Shown here: piece after piece, positions 53,245-63,237 of the stretch
Layout: the number at the start of each line of letters is the position of its first letter
How positions within the stretch are numbered: the first letter of the stretch is position 1
Made by a program: the position numbers and the translations under genes
The notes under the pieces: generated by a model
The model's database searches: none
Told to the model about the DNA's origin: nothing
Seen by the model: the letters and a program-made list of their open reading frames with translations, nothing else
Source: Bin80 sp964291275
GTDB taxonomy: Bacteria; Bacteroidota; Rhodothermia; Rhodothermales; Bin80
Length of the DNA: 64,000 bases
Reading direction: 5' to 3'
Assembly (NCBI GenBank): GCA_964291275.2
Contig: OZ219800.1
Location: forward strand, 1,054,001-1,118,000

Positions 53245-54082
53245 TCAGACGAACACAACGAAAGTAAACCGCAATAGCCACAATCACTTCAATGCCCGGC
53301 ACTAGTTTCTTAACCGGCTGGAGTGTATCACCTGTAACGACCTCCGCATATTGCAGGTTTGCAAGCGGTGCTTGCGCAATAATAGTTCTCATCTCCTCCA
53401 CCACGGTATCCAGACGATCTTCTCCATCTTCAATCATCCCCGCTGCCGCAGTTACAGCCTTCCAAAGCACGCTTGCCTGACTACGCTCGTCAGCAGTGAG
53501 ATATGCATTGCGGGAAGAATACGCAAGACCATTGGACTCACGGGCTGTGGGCTCCCCTATGATCCTGACATCAAGCAATAACCCCCGTGCTAATTGCCGT
53601 AGCAACATATACTGCTGTACATCTTTAAGTCCAAATACACTGATGTGCGGTTTGCACACTGCAAACAATTTTAGTACCACAGTTAAGACCCCTTTGAAAT
53701 GCTCCGGCCTGTACTTGCCGCAGAGATGCTCCGACAGTTCAGGACAAATCACCCAGACACGCTGTGCTCCTGCACCCTCGGGGTACAGTGCCGAAGCTTC
53801 AGGGGCAAAAACAGCATCAACCCCACCGATCTCCTCCAGCAACCTGCAGTCCGTCTCAAAATCCCGCGGATACGCTGCAAAATCTTCGTTAGGACCAAAC
53901 TGTGTCGGGTTCACAAAAATAGAAACGATCACATGGTCCGCTTCAGTTTTTGCGCGCTGTACGAGGGACAAATGCCCTTCATGCAGAGATCCCATCGTAG
54001 GAACCAAGGCCAGAGTACGCCCCTCCGCACGCTTCTTATCAGCGTACACCCGCATCTCCCTTACTGTCTTGATAAGGTCCAT
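53210..54082 (-). CDS. panC: Pantothenate synthetase (pantoate-beta-alanine ligase)
   Basis: A 290-aa enzyme that condenses pantoate and beta-alanine with ATP in coenzyme A synthesis. Seen: VPTMGSLHEGHLSLVQRAK (HIGH-like motif), VSIFVNPTQFGPNEDFAAYP, VFGLKDVQQYMLLRQLARGL, and AYSSRNAYLTADER (KMSKS-like). Length is typical. It is divergent from fumC with about 98 bp between them holding both promoters. No panB or panD is in the window. Confidence 0.97.
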   Translation of the reverse strand: MDLIKTVREMRVYADKKRAEGRTLALVPTMGSLHEGHLSLVQRAKTEADHVIVSIFVNPTQFGPNEDFAAYPRDFETDCRLLEEIGGVDAVFAPEASALYPEGAGAQRVWVICPELSEHLCGKYRPEHFKGVLTVVLKLFAVCKPHISVFGLKDVQQYMLLRQLARGLLLDVRIIGEPTARESNGLAYSSRNAYLTADERSQASVLWKAVTAAAGMIEDGEDRLDTVVEEMRTIIAQAPLANLQYAEVVTGDTLQPVKKLVPGIEVIVAIAVYFRCVRLIDNAFALVPSG

Positions 54083-54180
54083 TGACTACGTGAAATCAGC
54101 CTTAATTTACAGCGTCTTAACAATAAGGGAACCAATTCGTTTAATTAGAACTTTGTGTTCACAATTCATTTTAGTTACTA

Positions 54181-55572
54181 ATGAATGATTTCCGGATCGA
54201 AAAGGATTCGTTAGGTGAGGTTCGTGTACCGGCCGATGCTATTTACGGAGCTCAAACACAACGCGCCGTAGATAATTTCCCAATCAGCGGGCAACGCATG
54301 CCCCGTGCGTTCATCGGTGCGCTTGGTCAGATTAAACGTGCAGCTGCGATGGCAAACGCGGACACCGGTATGCTGGAGCAGCCCGTGGCAGAAGCGATCA
54401 TTAAGGCCGCAGAAGCGGTAATTGCCGGTGACCTGGACGATCAATTTCCGATTGATGTCTTTCAGACAGGTAGCGGCACCTCGAGCAATATGAATGCAAA
54501 TGAGGTGATCGCTCGACTGGCAACCGGAATGCTGGAAGATCAGAGCGTGCACCCGAATGATCAGGTTAATCTCTGTCAGTCCTCGAACGATGTGATCCCC
54601 ACCTCCATGCAGATAGCTGCTGCGTGTACAATTGAGGATCAACTCTTACCAGCTCTGGGGCGACTGGAGCTTGCACTGCAAGAAAAAAGCCGTGCTTTTG
54701 ACGATATCGTAAAAAGTGCACGTACACATCTCATGGACGCGACTCCAATCACAATGGGACAGGAGTTCAGTGGCTATGCCATGCAGATTACACGAGGGAT
54801 CCGCCGTATCAGAGCTGGCCAAGCCGAACTGAGCGAGGTTCCTCTGGGAGGAACCGCAACGGGCTCAGGTATCAATCGGCATCTGGAATTTCCACAGCGA
54901 ACACTGGCTTACGTAAGCAAAAGCACCGGAGTGACCTTCCGCGAAGCGGAGAATCATTTCGAGGCGCAGTCCGCACGGGATGCTGTTGTTTCAGCATCAG
55001 GCGCACTCAATACAGTGGCCGTTTCCCTGATGAAGATTGCAAACGACATCCGAATACTCTCGAGCGGACCCACCAGTGGAATCGCAGAAATCACACTTAA
55101 ACCTCTGCAGCCCGGTTCTTCGATAATGCCCGGGAAAGTCAACCCGGTTCTTTGCGAAGCTATGATGATGGTTTGTGCCCGGGTTATGGGAAATCATACA
55201 ACAGTCACTATTTGCGGGCAGCACGGAAACCTGGAGCTTAATGTGATGATGCCGATTATGGCTGTAGCGCTGTTGGAGAGCATTGAGTTGCTCGCAGGTG
55301 CAAGCAACGCTTTTGTTGATAAATGCCTCGCCGGGTTAGAAGCCAACCGCGCGCGATGCCAGGAGCTGCTGGAGCTCAACCCCTCACTTGCGACCGCACT
55401 CAACAGTGCTATCGGCTATGACATGGCGGCTAAGGTTGCCAAGGAGGCAGCCGCCTCCGGGCGCACCGTACGGGAAGTCGTACGCGAGATGAACATCCTT
55501 GACGAAAAGACACTCGATGCACTACTTGACGTGCGCAATATGACACAACCGGGAATTCCTGGCAGTCAATGA
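54181..55572 (+). CDS. fumC: Class II fumarate hydratase
   Basis: A 463-aa iron-independent fumarase of the TCA cycle. Seen: YGAQTQRAVDNFPISGQRMP, the active-site segments TGSGTSSNMNANEVIA and HPNDQVNLCQSSNDVIPTSM, RTHLMDATPITMGQEFSGYA, and the superfamily signature GSSIMPGKVNPV with the catalytic loop. Length fits FumC rather than aspartase or argininosuccinate lyase, which share the fold. It is a single gene between panC (divergent) and the HtrA protease. Confidence 0.95.
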   Translation: MNDFRIEKDSLGEVRVPADAIYGAQTQRAVDNFPISGQRMPRAFIGALGQIKRAAAMANADTGMLEQPVAEAIIKAAEAVIAGDLDDQFPIDVFQTGSGTSSNMNANEVIARLATGMLEDQSVHPNDQVNLCQSSNDVIPTSMQIAAACTIEDQLLPALGRLELALQEKSRAFDDIVKSARTHLMDATPITMGQEFSGYAMQITRGIRRIRAGQAELSEVPLGGTATGSGINRHLEFPQRTLAYVSKSTGVTFREAENHFEAQSARDAVVSASGALNTVAVSLMKIANDIRILSSGPTSGIAEITLKPLQPGSSIMPGKVNPVLCEAMMMVCARVMGNHTTVTICGQHGNLELNVMMPIMAVALLESIELLAGASNAFVDKCLAGLEANRARCQELLELNPSLATALNSAIGYDMAAKVAKEAAASGRTVREVVREMNILDEKTLDALLDVRNMTQPGIPGSQ

Positions 55573-55636
55573 TACTATCAAGCAACTTTGGCCCGTTGTT
55601 TGCATCAGCCACTACACATCGCAATATCCTGGATTC

Positions 55637-57187
55637 ATGAATAAACCCCAGATTTTTTCAACACTCATTCTCGTCGTAGTTGTCTTTGTTGCAGGTGTAC
55701 TATTTGCCACTACGGGTGCTAATCTGTTCGACCAGGGGCATCGTATTGGCACAGATACGCAGGCCAGCAGCCCGAAAATCCTGCGTGCCCCTTCGACGGC
55801 GGCACGCCTAGAATGGGAGGAAGCTTTCATAAGCGTAGCTGACGCTGTCAATCCTGCTGTAGTTCAAATCCGTTCGGCAGAACGGATTGAGATAAGCGGT
55901 GACCCTGATACATGGGAAGGAACCCCGTGGGAGTATTTTTTCCAAAACCCTCAGCCAAACGGTTTCCCACAGGTTCGCCAAGGCTTGGGCTCAGGCGTCC
56001 TGATTCGCTCTGATGGCTACATTGTCACCAATAATCACGTTATTGAGAGCGCAGACAAATTGCAGGTACTGCTGCATGACGGCCGTACCCTCACCGCTAC
56101 AGTCATAGGTCGAGACGAAAACACTGATTTGGCTGTAATTAGAATTGACGAAAAGGATCTGCCTACAGTGACACTTGCGCCGCCAAACGACGTACGGGTT
56201 GGACAGTGGGTGATGGCCTTCGGGTCACCGTTGGATGCGGCACTAGATAATACAGTCACCGCCGGCATCGTGAGTGCCATTGGCCGCACCAGTGCGCGAC
56301 TGTCTCTGATCAACCGGTACTCTGACTTTATTCAGACCGACGCCGCCATCAATAGAGGTAATTCAGGTGGACCGCTCGTCAATATGAGCGGTCAACTGGT
56401 CGGGATAAATTCAGCTATTCTCTCTCCCACAGGCAACAACGCCGGCATTGGATTCGCAATCCCGGTCTCTATCGTTGATAATGTCGCAATGCAACTCATC
56501 AACAAAGGCCGTGTCGACCGTGGATTCCTAGGAATCAACTTCGATCGGGTCTCACGGTCTCTGGCAAATGCATTGGACGCCCCTCCCGGCTCTGCACAGG
56601 TTAGACAGGTAATCGACAACAGTGCCGCCGATAAAGCCAATCTTAGGGTAGGAGATATCATCGCCGGAATAGACGGCGTGGAGCTAGAGGACTATTTGCT
56701 CCTTCGCACGATAATCGGTAACAAGGCACCCGGAGACCAAGTACTTCTCGATATTATTCGAGACGAAAATCGTATACAAATTGAAGTTGCACTGGGCGAG
56801 ATGCCTGACGCAGATTCGCGAAATGAAGAATCCAATGATCGGGGAGAAGAAAACCAAGATAACCTCGATGAGCTTGGACTGCAGCTGCGTAATTTAGACA
56901 ACGAAATACTGCAGGAACGCTTTAACATATCGGAGAGCCTCGAAGGAGTTTGGGTCCAGTCCATCGACCAAAGTAGTACTGCATATGACGAAGCAGACCT
57001 GCGAGCCGACGATATCATCGTTGAAGTAAACCGCGAACCGGTAAATGATCGTGATGATTTCAGGCGCATTTACAGGAACGTTGCCCCAGGCGACGTCTTT
57101 CTGGTTAAGATTTTGCGCCATCAAGAAATCACTCAGACGACCGGCGAATTTCTTCCGCTAATGACCGCTCTAACCAAACCTGAGTGA
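55637..57187 (+). CDS. HtrA/DegP-type periplasmic serine protease with two PDZ domains
   Basis: A 516-aa envelope protease/chaperone. Seen: N-terminal membrane anchor or signal (IFSTLILVVVVFVAGVLFAT), trypsin-like domain with the His in VTNNHVIES, Asp in ENTDLAVIRI and Ser in AAINRGNSGGPLV; PDZ 1 about residues 295-390 (FLGINFDRVSRSL, LRVGDIIAGIDGV); an acidic Glu/Asn-rich linker about 395-425; and PDZ 2 (DEADLRADDIIVEVNREPVN). It degrades or refolds misfolded envelope proteins. A hairpin lies just after the stop. Confidence 0.94.
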   Translation: MNKPQIFSTLILVVVVFVAGVLFATTGANLFDQGHRIGTDTQASSPKILRAPSTAARLEWEEAFISVADAVNPAVVQIRSAERIEISGDPDTWEGTPWEYFFQNPQPNGFPQVRQGLGSGVLIRSDGYIVTNNHVIESADKLQVLLHDGRTLTATVIGRDENTDLAVIRIDEKDLPTVTLAPPNDVRVGQWVMAFGSPLDAALDNTVTAGIVSAIGRTSARLSLINRYSDFIQTDAAINRGNSGGPLVNMSGQLVGINSAILSPTGNNAGIGFAIPVSIVDNVAMQLINKGRVDRGFLGINFDRVSRSLANALDAPPGSAQVRQVIDNSAADKANLRVGDIIAGIDGVELEDYLLLRTIIGNKAPGDQVLLDIIRDENRIQIEVALGEMPDADSRNEESNDRGEENQDNLDELGLQLRNLDNEILQERFNISESLEGVWVQSIDQSSTAYDEADLRADDIIVEVNREPVNDRDDFRRIYRNVAPGDVFLVKILRHQEITQTTGEFLPLMTALTKPE

Positions 57188-57196
57188 GTTGTAACG

Positions 57197-57224
57197 TTAG
57201 GGGGCCGTTTATGCGGCCCCCTAA
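57197..57224 (+). terminator. Hairpin between htrA and aroB
   Basis: TTAGGGGGCCG and CGGCCCCCTAA form a perfect 11-bp stem around TTTATG; no T run follows on the plus strand, so it may terminate weakly or act as an RNA barrier. Confidence 0.55.
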
Positions 57225-57238
57225 AGCATCCATATCAT

Positions 57239-58330
57239 ATGGCCCAAGATGTCGTACACGTCCAACTGAGTGGTGGGCGATCCTATCCTATCCATTTTGC
57301 TCCATTTCGGGAAGTCCCTCGGCTGCTTGCTGCGGCCGGACTACGCAAAGGCTCCTGCCTCATTGTAACCGATGCCAATGTGGCCGACCTCTACCTAGAA
57401 AAACTGAAAGATCATCTTTCGGAGGCCGGATGGAGGCCTATTCCTGAGCTCATTCTACCTGCAGGCGAAAGGTCCAAGGCACCTGAGCTGCTTCAACAGA
57501 TCTACGATCATGCCTTGGGAGCAGGTATTGATCGACAGACCCCTGTCCTTGCACTAGGGGGAGGGGTCATCGGTGATCTGGCCGGCTTCGCAGCGGCAAC
57601 CCTGCTTCGCGGTCTGCCGCTCGTGCACCTGCCAACATCGCTAATCGCCCAAGTCGATAGTTCAATCGGAGGAAAAACCGGAATCAATCATTCCGTGGGG
57701 AAGAACCTGATCGGCTCCTTTTATCAGCCGAAACTGGTTTGCGCCGACCTGGACGCGCTACAGAGTCTTCCCGAGCTTGAATGGACCAGTGGACTCGCCG
57801 AAGTAGTCAAACACGGCCTGATCGCACACGCAGATTTCGCACACGAACTGTCCACCAACTGGGATAGCATCCTTCGCCGGGATCAGGATATAGTTCGGCG
57901 CATGGTCATACAGGCCGCAGTCATCAAAGCTAAGGTCGTCAGCGAAGATGAGCGCGAAACCTCACTGCGGGCGATCCTAAACTTCGGGCACACCTTTGGT
58001 CACGCAATTGAACGTATTGCGGGATACGGCCAATTCACGCATGGAGAGGCCGTGGCAGTGGGAATGCGCGCTGCTCTAAAGGTATCCGCCCTCCTCAACC
58101 CGGATCTGCCATACACCACCATAGATTCTCTCCTGAAAAGACTCCCTGTGAGAAACTCAATCGAGAATCTTGATCCAAAAACACTCACCCAAACCATGTA
58201 CTTTGACAAAAAGGTGCAGGCGGGGCGTTTGCGTTTGGTACTGTTGCGTAAAATCGGCAGTGCATATGTTACGGACAAGGTTACCGAGGAGCAGATATCA
58301 GCGGGCTGGGACTGTGCCCGGAACGCCTAG
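57239..58330 (+). CDS. aroB: 3-dehydroquinate synthase
   Basis: A 363-aa NAD- and metal-dependent enzyme of the shikimate pathway. Seen: ILPAGERSKAPELLQ, LGGGVIGDLAGFAAATLLRG, PTSLIAQVDSSIGGKTGINH, LAEVVKHGLI, and NFGHTFGHAIE and THGEAVAVGM with the metal-binding His residues. All active-site motifs are complete and length is typical. ATG 57239 is used. The gene is followed by the gene that the transposons broke up. Confidence 0.97.
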   Translation: MAQDVVHVQLSGGRSYPIHFAPFREVPRLLAAAGLRKGSCLIVTDANVADLYLEKLKDHLSEAGWRPIPELILPAGERSKAPELLQQIYDHALGAGIDRQTPVLALGGGVIGDLAGFAAATLLRGLPLVHLPTSLIAQVDSSIGGKTGINHSVGKNLIGSFYQPKLVCADLDALQSLPELEWTSGLAEVVKHGLIAHADFAHELSTNWDSILRRDQDIVRRMVIQAAVIKAKVVSEDERETSLRAILNFGHTFGHAIERIAGYGQFTHGEAVAVGMRAALKVSALLNPDLPYTTIDSLLKRLPVRNSIENLDPKTLTQTMYFDKKVQAGRLRLVLLRKIGSAYVTDKVTEEQISAGWDCARNA

Positions 58331-58525
58331 ACGTTATATTGTGGCGTACTGCGTGTTCATTCGCGGTGTTTTATTTTGGGGCTTTTGTAGCTTATAAATC
58401 TATGCGTAGCAATATCCATAAGGATATAAAAAAGGGCGGAGAGTGGAAGGGGGCTGTCGATGCGGATCGAAGCAGTTTCAAGGAATTTATGCGAGAAATC
58501 AGGAGGGATGTCAAAGAGATAAATA

Positions 58526-60435
58526 GTGCTTGCCAGAAAATGATTTTGGTCGTGGGATTATACGATGAATTCGGGTATTTGGGAGTAGATTTGGTCATTT
58601 TTGGTGGATTTGGTCAGGATTTAGCCTGTATTTGGGGTTCTGATCGCATAGGCGTCGTCCGAGCAGGAGGTTGAATGAATTTGCGAATCTGGCGGCAATT
58701 TTGGGGTAGAAGGTCTGATTTGGGCGTTTAAGCGTGCACATTCGTCCCTTTGTTGCCATGCGTGTAGTAATGGAAGCCCAACGCGCGTTTGGGCAGGTCC
58801 CGATTGAAGAGATCGAGCTTAACCCCCGAAGCCGGGATGACATTCCGGTGGTATTGCGTGGTTTGCGTTCGATATACAAGAATGCAAAGACGCGAGCGAA
58901 GATTTTTGAGCTTTTGGAAGCGGGCGTGGGTTCGGGAGTCAGTCACAAATTGGGACGCCCGGGGATGGATCTATGGAGAATTTTCGTTCTGGGGGTGATG
59001 AAGCAGGCCCTCAACTGCGACTATGATCGACTGACGCATATGGCGAACTACGACAAGCTTCTGCGCCAGATGCTTGGGCATGGTGGTTGGCGCGAGGAAG
59101 CGGAACCGGAATACCATGTACAGACGATTCTGGACAATGTTAGTTTGTTATCGGAGGAGTTACTGGGAAAAATCAACGCGGTCGTGGTGGAGCATGGGCA
59201 CGCAAAGCTTACGAAGAAGGCCCGGTAGGAGGGTTTACGGTGCAGAGTAGATTCAGTAGTGACGAAGACGCATGTTCATTGGCCCACCGATGTCAGTCTG
59301 CTAAGCGATGCGGTGGGTTGTTTGCTTCGGGAGTCCGCATGTATGAACCGTGCGCACGGCGTGCCGGGCTGGCACAAGGCGTCGGATTGGGAAAAGCGGC
59401 TTGATCGTTTGTTTCAAGGGGTACGCAGGTCACGGGGTTGGCATCGTCGTGATCGGGTGCGCAAATACCTGTGCCACTGCAGAAAGCTGGTGAAGAAGGC
59501 GTTGGCTTCGCAGCGGAGGTTGGGGGCAGATTGCAGTGATCGGTGGCTGCACTACCTGGGATGCAGCTTAACACTGATCGATCAGGTGGATCGGCGGTTG
59601 CTCAGGGGCGAAAAGATTCCGCATTCGGAGAAGATTTTCTCGGTTCACGCGCCGCATACGCGTTGGATCGTCAAAGGTAAGGCGGGGGTACAGGCGGAGT
59701 TGGGCCTCCCGGTCTGCGTCTTGGAGGACCAGCATCAGTACATTCTTCACTACCGGGTGCTCTACGAGGGGGTAGATTCGTCAATGATCGTGGATTTTTT
59801 ACGGGAGGCCAAGACACTGTACCCGTCCCTGACTTCGTGCAGCATGGATACGGGGTATTCATCGGAACACAACCGGCGCGCATTGGAGCAAATTCTGGAA
59901 CTGGTGATTATGCCGAAGCGGGGTCGTTTAAGTCATGCGGACAAGGAGCGCGCATCCGCTCCGGACTTTGTGGAGGGTCGTCGTCAGCATCCGGCGGTAG
60001 AATCCGCGATCAACAATTTGAACCAGCGCGGACTGGACTTGGTGCGTACGCATGGTAAGGAGGGATTTGGTCGCACGGTGGCGCTCTCTGTGGTCGCGGC
60101 CAACGTGCATCGTCTTGGCTTGCAGTTGAAGCGGAAAGAAGAGCGGCTCAAGCGCTGGCATCAGGCCCGAAAACGAGCGGCGTAGCGCCGCTGTAATCCT
60201 ACCGAAGGAATTTGGACAGGCTCCGCCATAAGCGGAAAGGCAGACATACGTCGGGTTGGCACGCATGGTCGCGTCCCAGCTGCATCGGAGAGCAAAAAAT
60301 GTCTTCCAGTGACCATTCAGCAAGCCGAAAGGCACCTGATTCCCCCGAAACTCCACCAACGACGCCACAATTATGGGCCCAGATTGTTATGAGTATAGCA
60401 AGAATCGCAAAAATGACCTATTCTCTGACAAGCAC
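58526..60435 (+). mobile_element. ISNCY-type element with TAAATA duplication
   Basis: 1910 bp with ends GTGCTTGCCAGA and, inverted, GTGCTTGTCAGA. TAAATA flanks it at 58520-58525 and 60436-60441 as a direct repeat. The broken host gene reads through in frame once it is removed. Confidence 0.82.
58758..60185 (+). pseudogene. ISNCY-family transposase interrupted by an in-frame TAG
   Basis: The 58734 and 59259 reading frames are one frame broken by TAG at 59226-59228 (..AKLTKKAR*EGLRCRVDSVV). Seen: MRVVMEAQRAFGQVPIEEIE, MDLWRIFVLGVMKQALNCDY, then TKTHVHWPTDVSLLSDAVG, a core with FSVHAPHTRWIVKGKAG and CSMDTGYSSEHNR (Asp), and HPAVESAINNLNQRGLD (Glu). The match through the stop is continuous, so this is one nonsense mutation, not two genes. 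Start ATG 58758 is preferred to the GTG at 58734. Confidence 0.8.
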
Positions 60436-60749
60436 TAAATAGTAAAATCGGTCAGGTTTTTTCTCGCTTGGGTATTCCTATAATCAGTTCCGATAGTCCG
60501 CTTCGACTTACCGCGTTTGGAAAAACTATATCGAAAGAGAGCGCAGCGCAAGCGTGGGTTGAGAAGGTATCGGACTCTCTCAATGAGGAGATCAAAGGAA
60601 TGGATGCTTATGAAATACAGGCTTCTTGCTTCAAGTACGTAGAAAGTACTAATGAGTATAGCAATGAAGAACAACAAACAATCCGGGGGATGCGTCAAAT
60701 TTAGTGGGGGTTCGGGGGAGTAACGATAATGACTTAACCCGATCCTTCC

Positions 60750-61730
60750 TTGATGAACCCAGAATCTTCTTTTCCTTTCTCTCCACCAATTCAGGAGCCT
60801 GTTCAGGATCTGCAGGTTGAATTGGTTCGGCATTATGTGGATGTACTTCGCATGCTGACCGATCGGATTTCCTCCGTACCTGCGGCACCTGATCCTGCGG
60901 CGCCTGATCCTGTGGTATCAGCTCCTGAGGAGTCGGCGGCGGTCCCGGGGGCTCCTGCGCCGACTTTATGCTGGGAATCTGCGGTATCTGTGCTGGCGTG
61001 CCGTGACTGGCATACGGAGTCTCTGGTCCATTTGTGGCTTCGGCCCTCGTATGTGATGGGGCTGCATGTATTGTTTGGAATCGGGGTGAGTCTGCGGGGG
61101 CATCGTCGGATCGTGACTGTGACCGAATGCGGCCCCCAGGATCAGTCCGGTATGGAGGCGGTGCTGGACGATTTGAGCGTTCGTGGATTGGGTTCGGGGA
61201 TGCTGTTGACGCTTCCTGGCAATGTCGCACTCCACGCGGCGGTGTCCCGCGTATGGGGAGGCCGCGTGTGGGTGCAGCGATGTCTGAATACGGTCATGGC
61301 CGAAGCGCTGAGCGGACTGGATCCCGATGAGGCGCTGCGGTTTCGTCACCGCCTACGACAGGCATGGCAACAGTGCGATGCGTCCCAGGCTCGGACAGAT
61401 CTTCAGCAGATCACAGCAGCGTTGACCCAGGTGAATCGCTCCTCTGGAAGCGTGCTTGCGCATGCGCTGGAATCAACGCTCACCTTGCAACGTACCGGAC
61501 GATTGCTCCATAGTGACCGGGGACTGCGCGTGCTGAATTCACTCAGGACACTCTTGGCTCGTGCAGGACGCAGACTGACGGCTACGCCGGTCCACCAGCG
61601 CGAGATGCACCTGTGCGCGGCACTGTTGGAACTTGAACCCCGACTGCGTCGGGTGCGACATGCGACGTATCTTCCGCAGTTGCATGCTGCACTGAAAACG
61701 TCTCTTCCTTCTAAACCATCGAACGCATGA
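60750..61730 (+). CDS. Transposase-like accessory protein of the IS256-type element, catalytic residues lost
   Basis: A 326-aa protein co-encoded with the transposase, overlapping it by four bases (ATGA). Seen: a Pro/Ala-rich N-terminal part with APDPAAPDP, then a region that aligns by eye with the Mutator transposase core: VLDDLSVRGLGSGMLLTLPG and VSRVWGGRVWVQRCLNTVMA match LLQNLQARGF.. and VREVFGDRALIQRCQWHKRE of the partner. The catalytic Asp positions read LPGN and LHVLFG, and the Glu position reads RVLNSL. Thus it is a paralogue without the DDE triad. It may pair with the active enzyme, bind ends, or regulate it (inference). I know of no name for it. Confidence 0.65.
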   Translation: MMNPESSFPFSPPIQEPVQDLQVELVRHYVDVLRMLTDRISSVPAAPDPAAPDPVVSAPEESAAVPGAPAPTLCWESAVSVLACRDWHTESLVHLWLRPSYVMGLHVLFGIGVSLRGHRRIVTVTECGPQDQSGMEAVLDDLSVRGLGSGMLLTLPGNVALHAAVSRVWGGRVWVQRCLNTVMAEALSGLDPDEALRFRHRLRQAWQQCDASQARTDLQQITAALTQVNRSSGSVLAHALESTLTLQRTGRLLHSDRGLRVLNSLRTLLARAGRRLTATPVHQREMHLCAALLELEPRLRRVRHATYLPQLHAALKTSLPSKPSNA

Positions 61731-62995
61731 TTGCATTATCTTCTCTCTTTCCTTCCGCCGTTTTCCAACCGTTTTTGGCCAGGAATGCGGCCAAACTGGC
61801 TCGGTTGTTTCGTAGCCCGGATTGGTTCATGGAATTGGTTCCGCTCTTGTTTCAGGCCGAAGTGAGCGAGCTTTGCGGAATTCGCTGGAAACATATCCCG
61901 ACGAAGTGCCAGCGTTGGGGAACCAATCCCGGTTCAATTCGCTGGAACGGGGCGAAGGTGCCCGTTGAGGTCCCCCGGGTTCGTAACACCGAAACGAATC
62001 AGGAAGTGCCGCTGGAGACGTACAAACTGCTGCACCAGGCCGAACCCGGCTATGAACAGGAACTGGCACGCAGTGTGCTACTTGGACTCTCTCAACGCAA
62101 GTATGGGCAAGTGGCGCAACACCTGTCAGAGAGTTTTGGTCTCAGCGGCTCCACCACCGGACGCGTGTTTATCCACGAGACGGCCAAAGCACTGGAGACG
62201 TTCATGAGCCGGCGGTTTGATGAGACGGAGTTTGTCGCCATTCTCATTGACGGGAAGACCTTGCGGAGTGAACAGATTCTTTTAGTCGTGGGATTGACGG
62301 GACAAGGACAGAAGATCATCCTCGGGTTCATGGAGGTCAAAACCGAAGCCCATCCGTGTGTGGTTGCCTTACTGCAGAATTTGCAGGCACGCGGCTTCCA
62401 GGTTACGGGCCCATTGCTGGTGCTGCTGGATGGCTCCAAAGGATTGCGCAAAGGCGTACGAGAGGTCTTTGGAGATCGGGCGCTGATTCAGCGATGTCAG
62501 TGGCACAAACGCGAAAATGTCGTCTCCAAGATCCAGGATACCGACTTTGCTGAGCAGGTCAAGAAACAACTGGAAGCCGCCTATGCAACGCGTACGTATG
62601 CAGAAGCAAAAAAACGACTGACGACCTTGATTCAATCCTTGGAATCCCGCTGCCCAAAAGCAGCGGCCAGCTTAAAAGAGGGACTTGAGGAAACCCTCAC
62701 CCTTCACAAACTGGGGCTCCCCAAGTCGCTACGCGATCGGCTTCGAACCACGAACATCATTGAGAGCATCAATAGCAGACTGGCACATACAACGCGCAGA
62801 ATCACGCGATGGAGTAACTCGGACCAACGCCAACGATGGATTGCTGCCGCGTGCCTTGACATTGAACAACGATCCCTGAACCCCATCCCGCAAGATTGGC
62901 AGTGGGAAACTTTGCTACGGGGACTGGAACGACACGACCGAACCAAACATCAGTACACCGGTAGACTCTCACAACTCCCCCTAAACCCCCACTAA
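61727..62995 (+). CDS. IS256-family (Mutator-type) transposase
   Basis: A 422-aa transposase. Seen: the N-terminal DNA-binding part, catalytic Asp in FVAILIDGKTL, second Asp in LLVLLDGSKGLRKGVREVFG, the Mutator signature ALIQRCQWHKRENVVSKI, and Glu in TTNIIESINSRLAHTTRR. The frame is whole and length is typical. The start overlaps the upstream gene, so translation is probably coupled. With intact ends and a clean target duplication this insertion looks recent. Confidence 0.93.
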   Translation: MIALSSLFPSAVFQPFLARNAAKLARLFRSPDWFMELVPLLFQAEVSELCGIRWKHIPTKCQRWGTNPGSIRWNGAKVPVEVPRVRNTETNQEVPLETYKLLHQAEPGYEQELARSVLLGLSQRKYGQVAQHLSESFGLSGSTTGRVFIHETAKALETFMSRRFDETEFVAILIDGKTLRSEQILLVVGLTGQGQKIILGFMEVKTEAHPCVVALLQNLQARGFQVTGPLLVLLDGSKGLRKGVREVFGDRALIQRCQWHKRENVVSKIQDTDFAEQVKKQLEAAYATRTYAEAKKRLTTLIQSLESRCPKAAASLKEGLEETLTLHKLGLPKSLRDRLRTTNIIESINSRLAHTTRRITRWSNSDQRQRWIAAACLDIEQRSLNPIPQDWQWETLLRGLERHDRTKHQYTGRLSQLPLNPH

Positions 62996-63237
62996 ATTTG
63001 GGGCATCCCCACAATCCGAGACGCTGCCTACAAACGTGGGGTAAAGGTCAAAGATATTCGCCAAGTCTTCGCTATCGAACTTCGGGATAAATTGCTAAAG
63101 GATGCTGGACTGGAAGTTCCCTAATTGAAAGAGTCCAAACCAACTATCTCAAACGCTAATCTGTTATATAATTCCCGCTTTCGTGCCAAGGCAATAATGA
63201 AATCGTGGGCTATCTTCATTGTCTTCGCATCATCTGA

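Larger units (their letters stand above)
60686..63010 (+). mobile_element. IS256-type element with two transposase-like genes
   Basis: 2325 bp. Terminal inverted repeats begin GGGGATGCGTCAAATTTAG on the left and GGGGATGCCCCAAATTTAG on the right, continuing TGGGGGTT..GGGGGAGT. The 8-bp direct repeat ACAATCCG flanks it at 60678-60685 and 63011-63018, as usual for IS256. Confidence 0.9.
58402..63124 (+). pseudogene. Conserved hypothetical gene split into three by two insertions
   Basis: The pieces are 58402-58525, 60442-60685 and 63019-63124. Removing both elements and one copy of each target duplication gives one uninterrupted frame of 157 codons: VDADRSSFKEFMREIRRDVK, EINSKIGQVFSRLGIPIISS, DSPLRLTAFGKTISKESAAQ, then NEEQQTIRDAAYKRGVKVKD and the end KLLKDAGLEVP. 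The N-terminal part is coiled-coil-like; the middle resembles a small bacterial family with an SPLRLTxFGKxIS segment that I cannot name with certainty. No signal peptide. Whether fragments are expressed is unknown. Confidence 0.8.

Noticed and set aside
48300..59228. Recoding of TAG as sense, because two transposase frames contain in-frame TAG
   Set aside because: Many intact genes in the window end in TAG (such as the recombinase and aroB), and both affected genes are mobile-element remnants.
60212..60442. A 76-aa protein ending SLTSTK before the split gene
   Set aside because: It lies in the right end of the ISNCY-type element, and its stop falls in the target duplication; the adjacent sequence belongs to the host gene in another frame.
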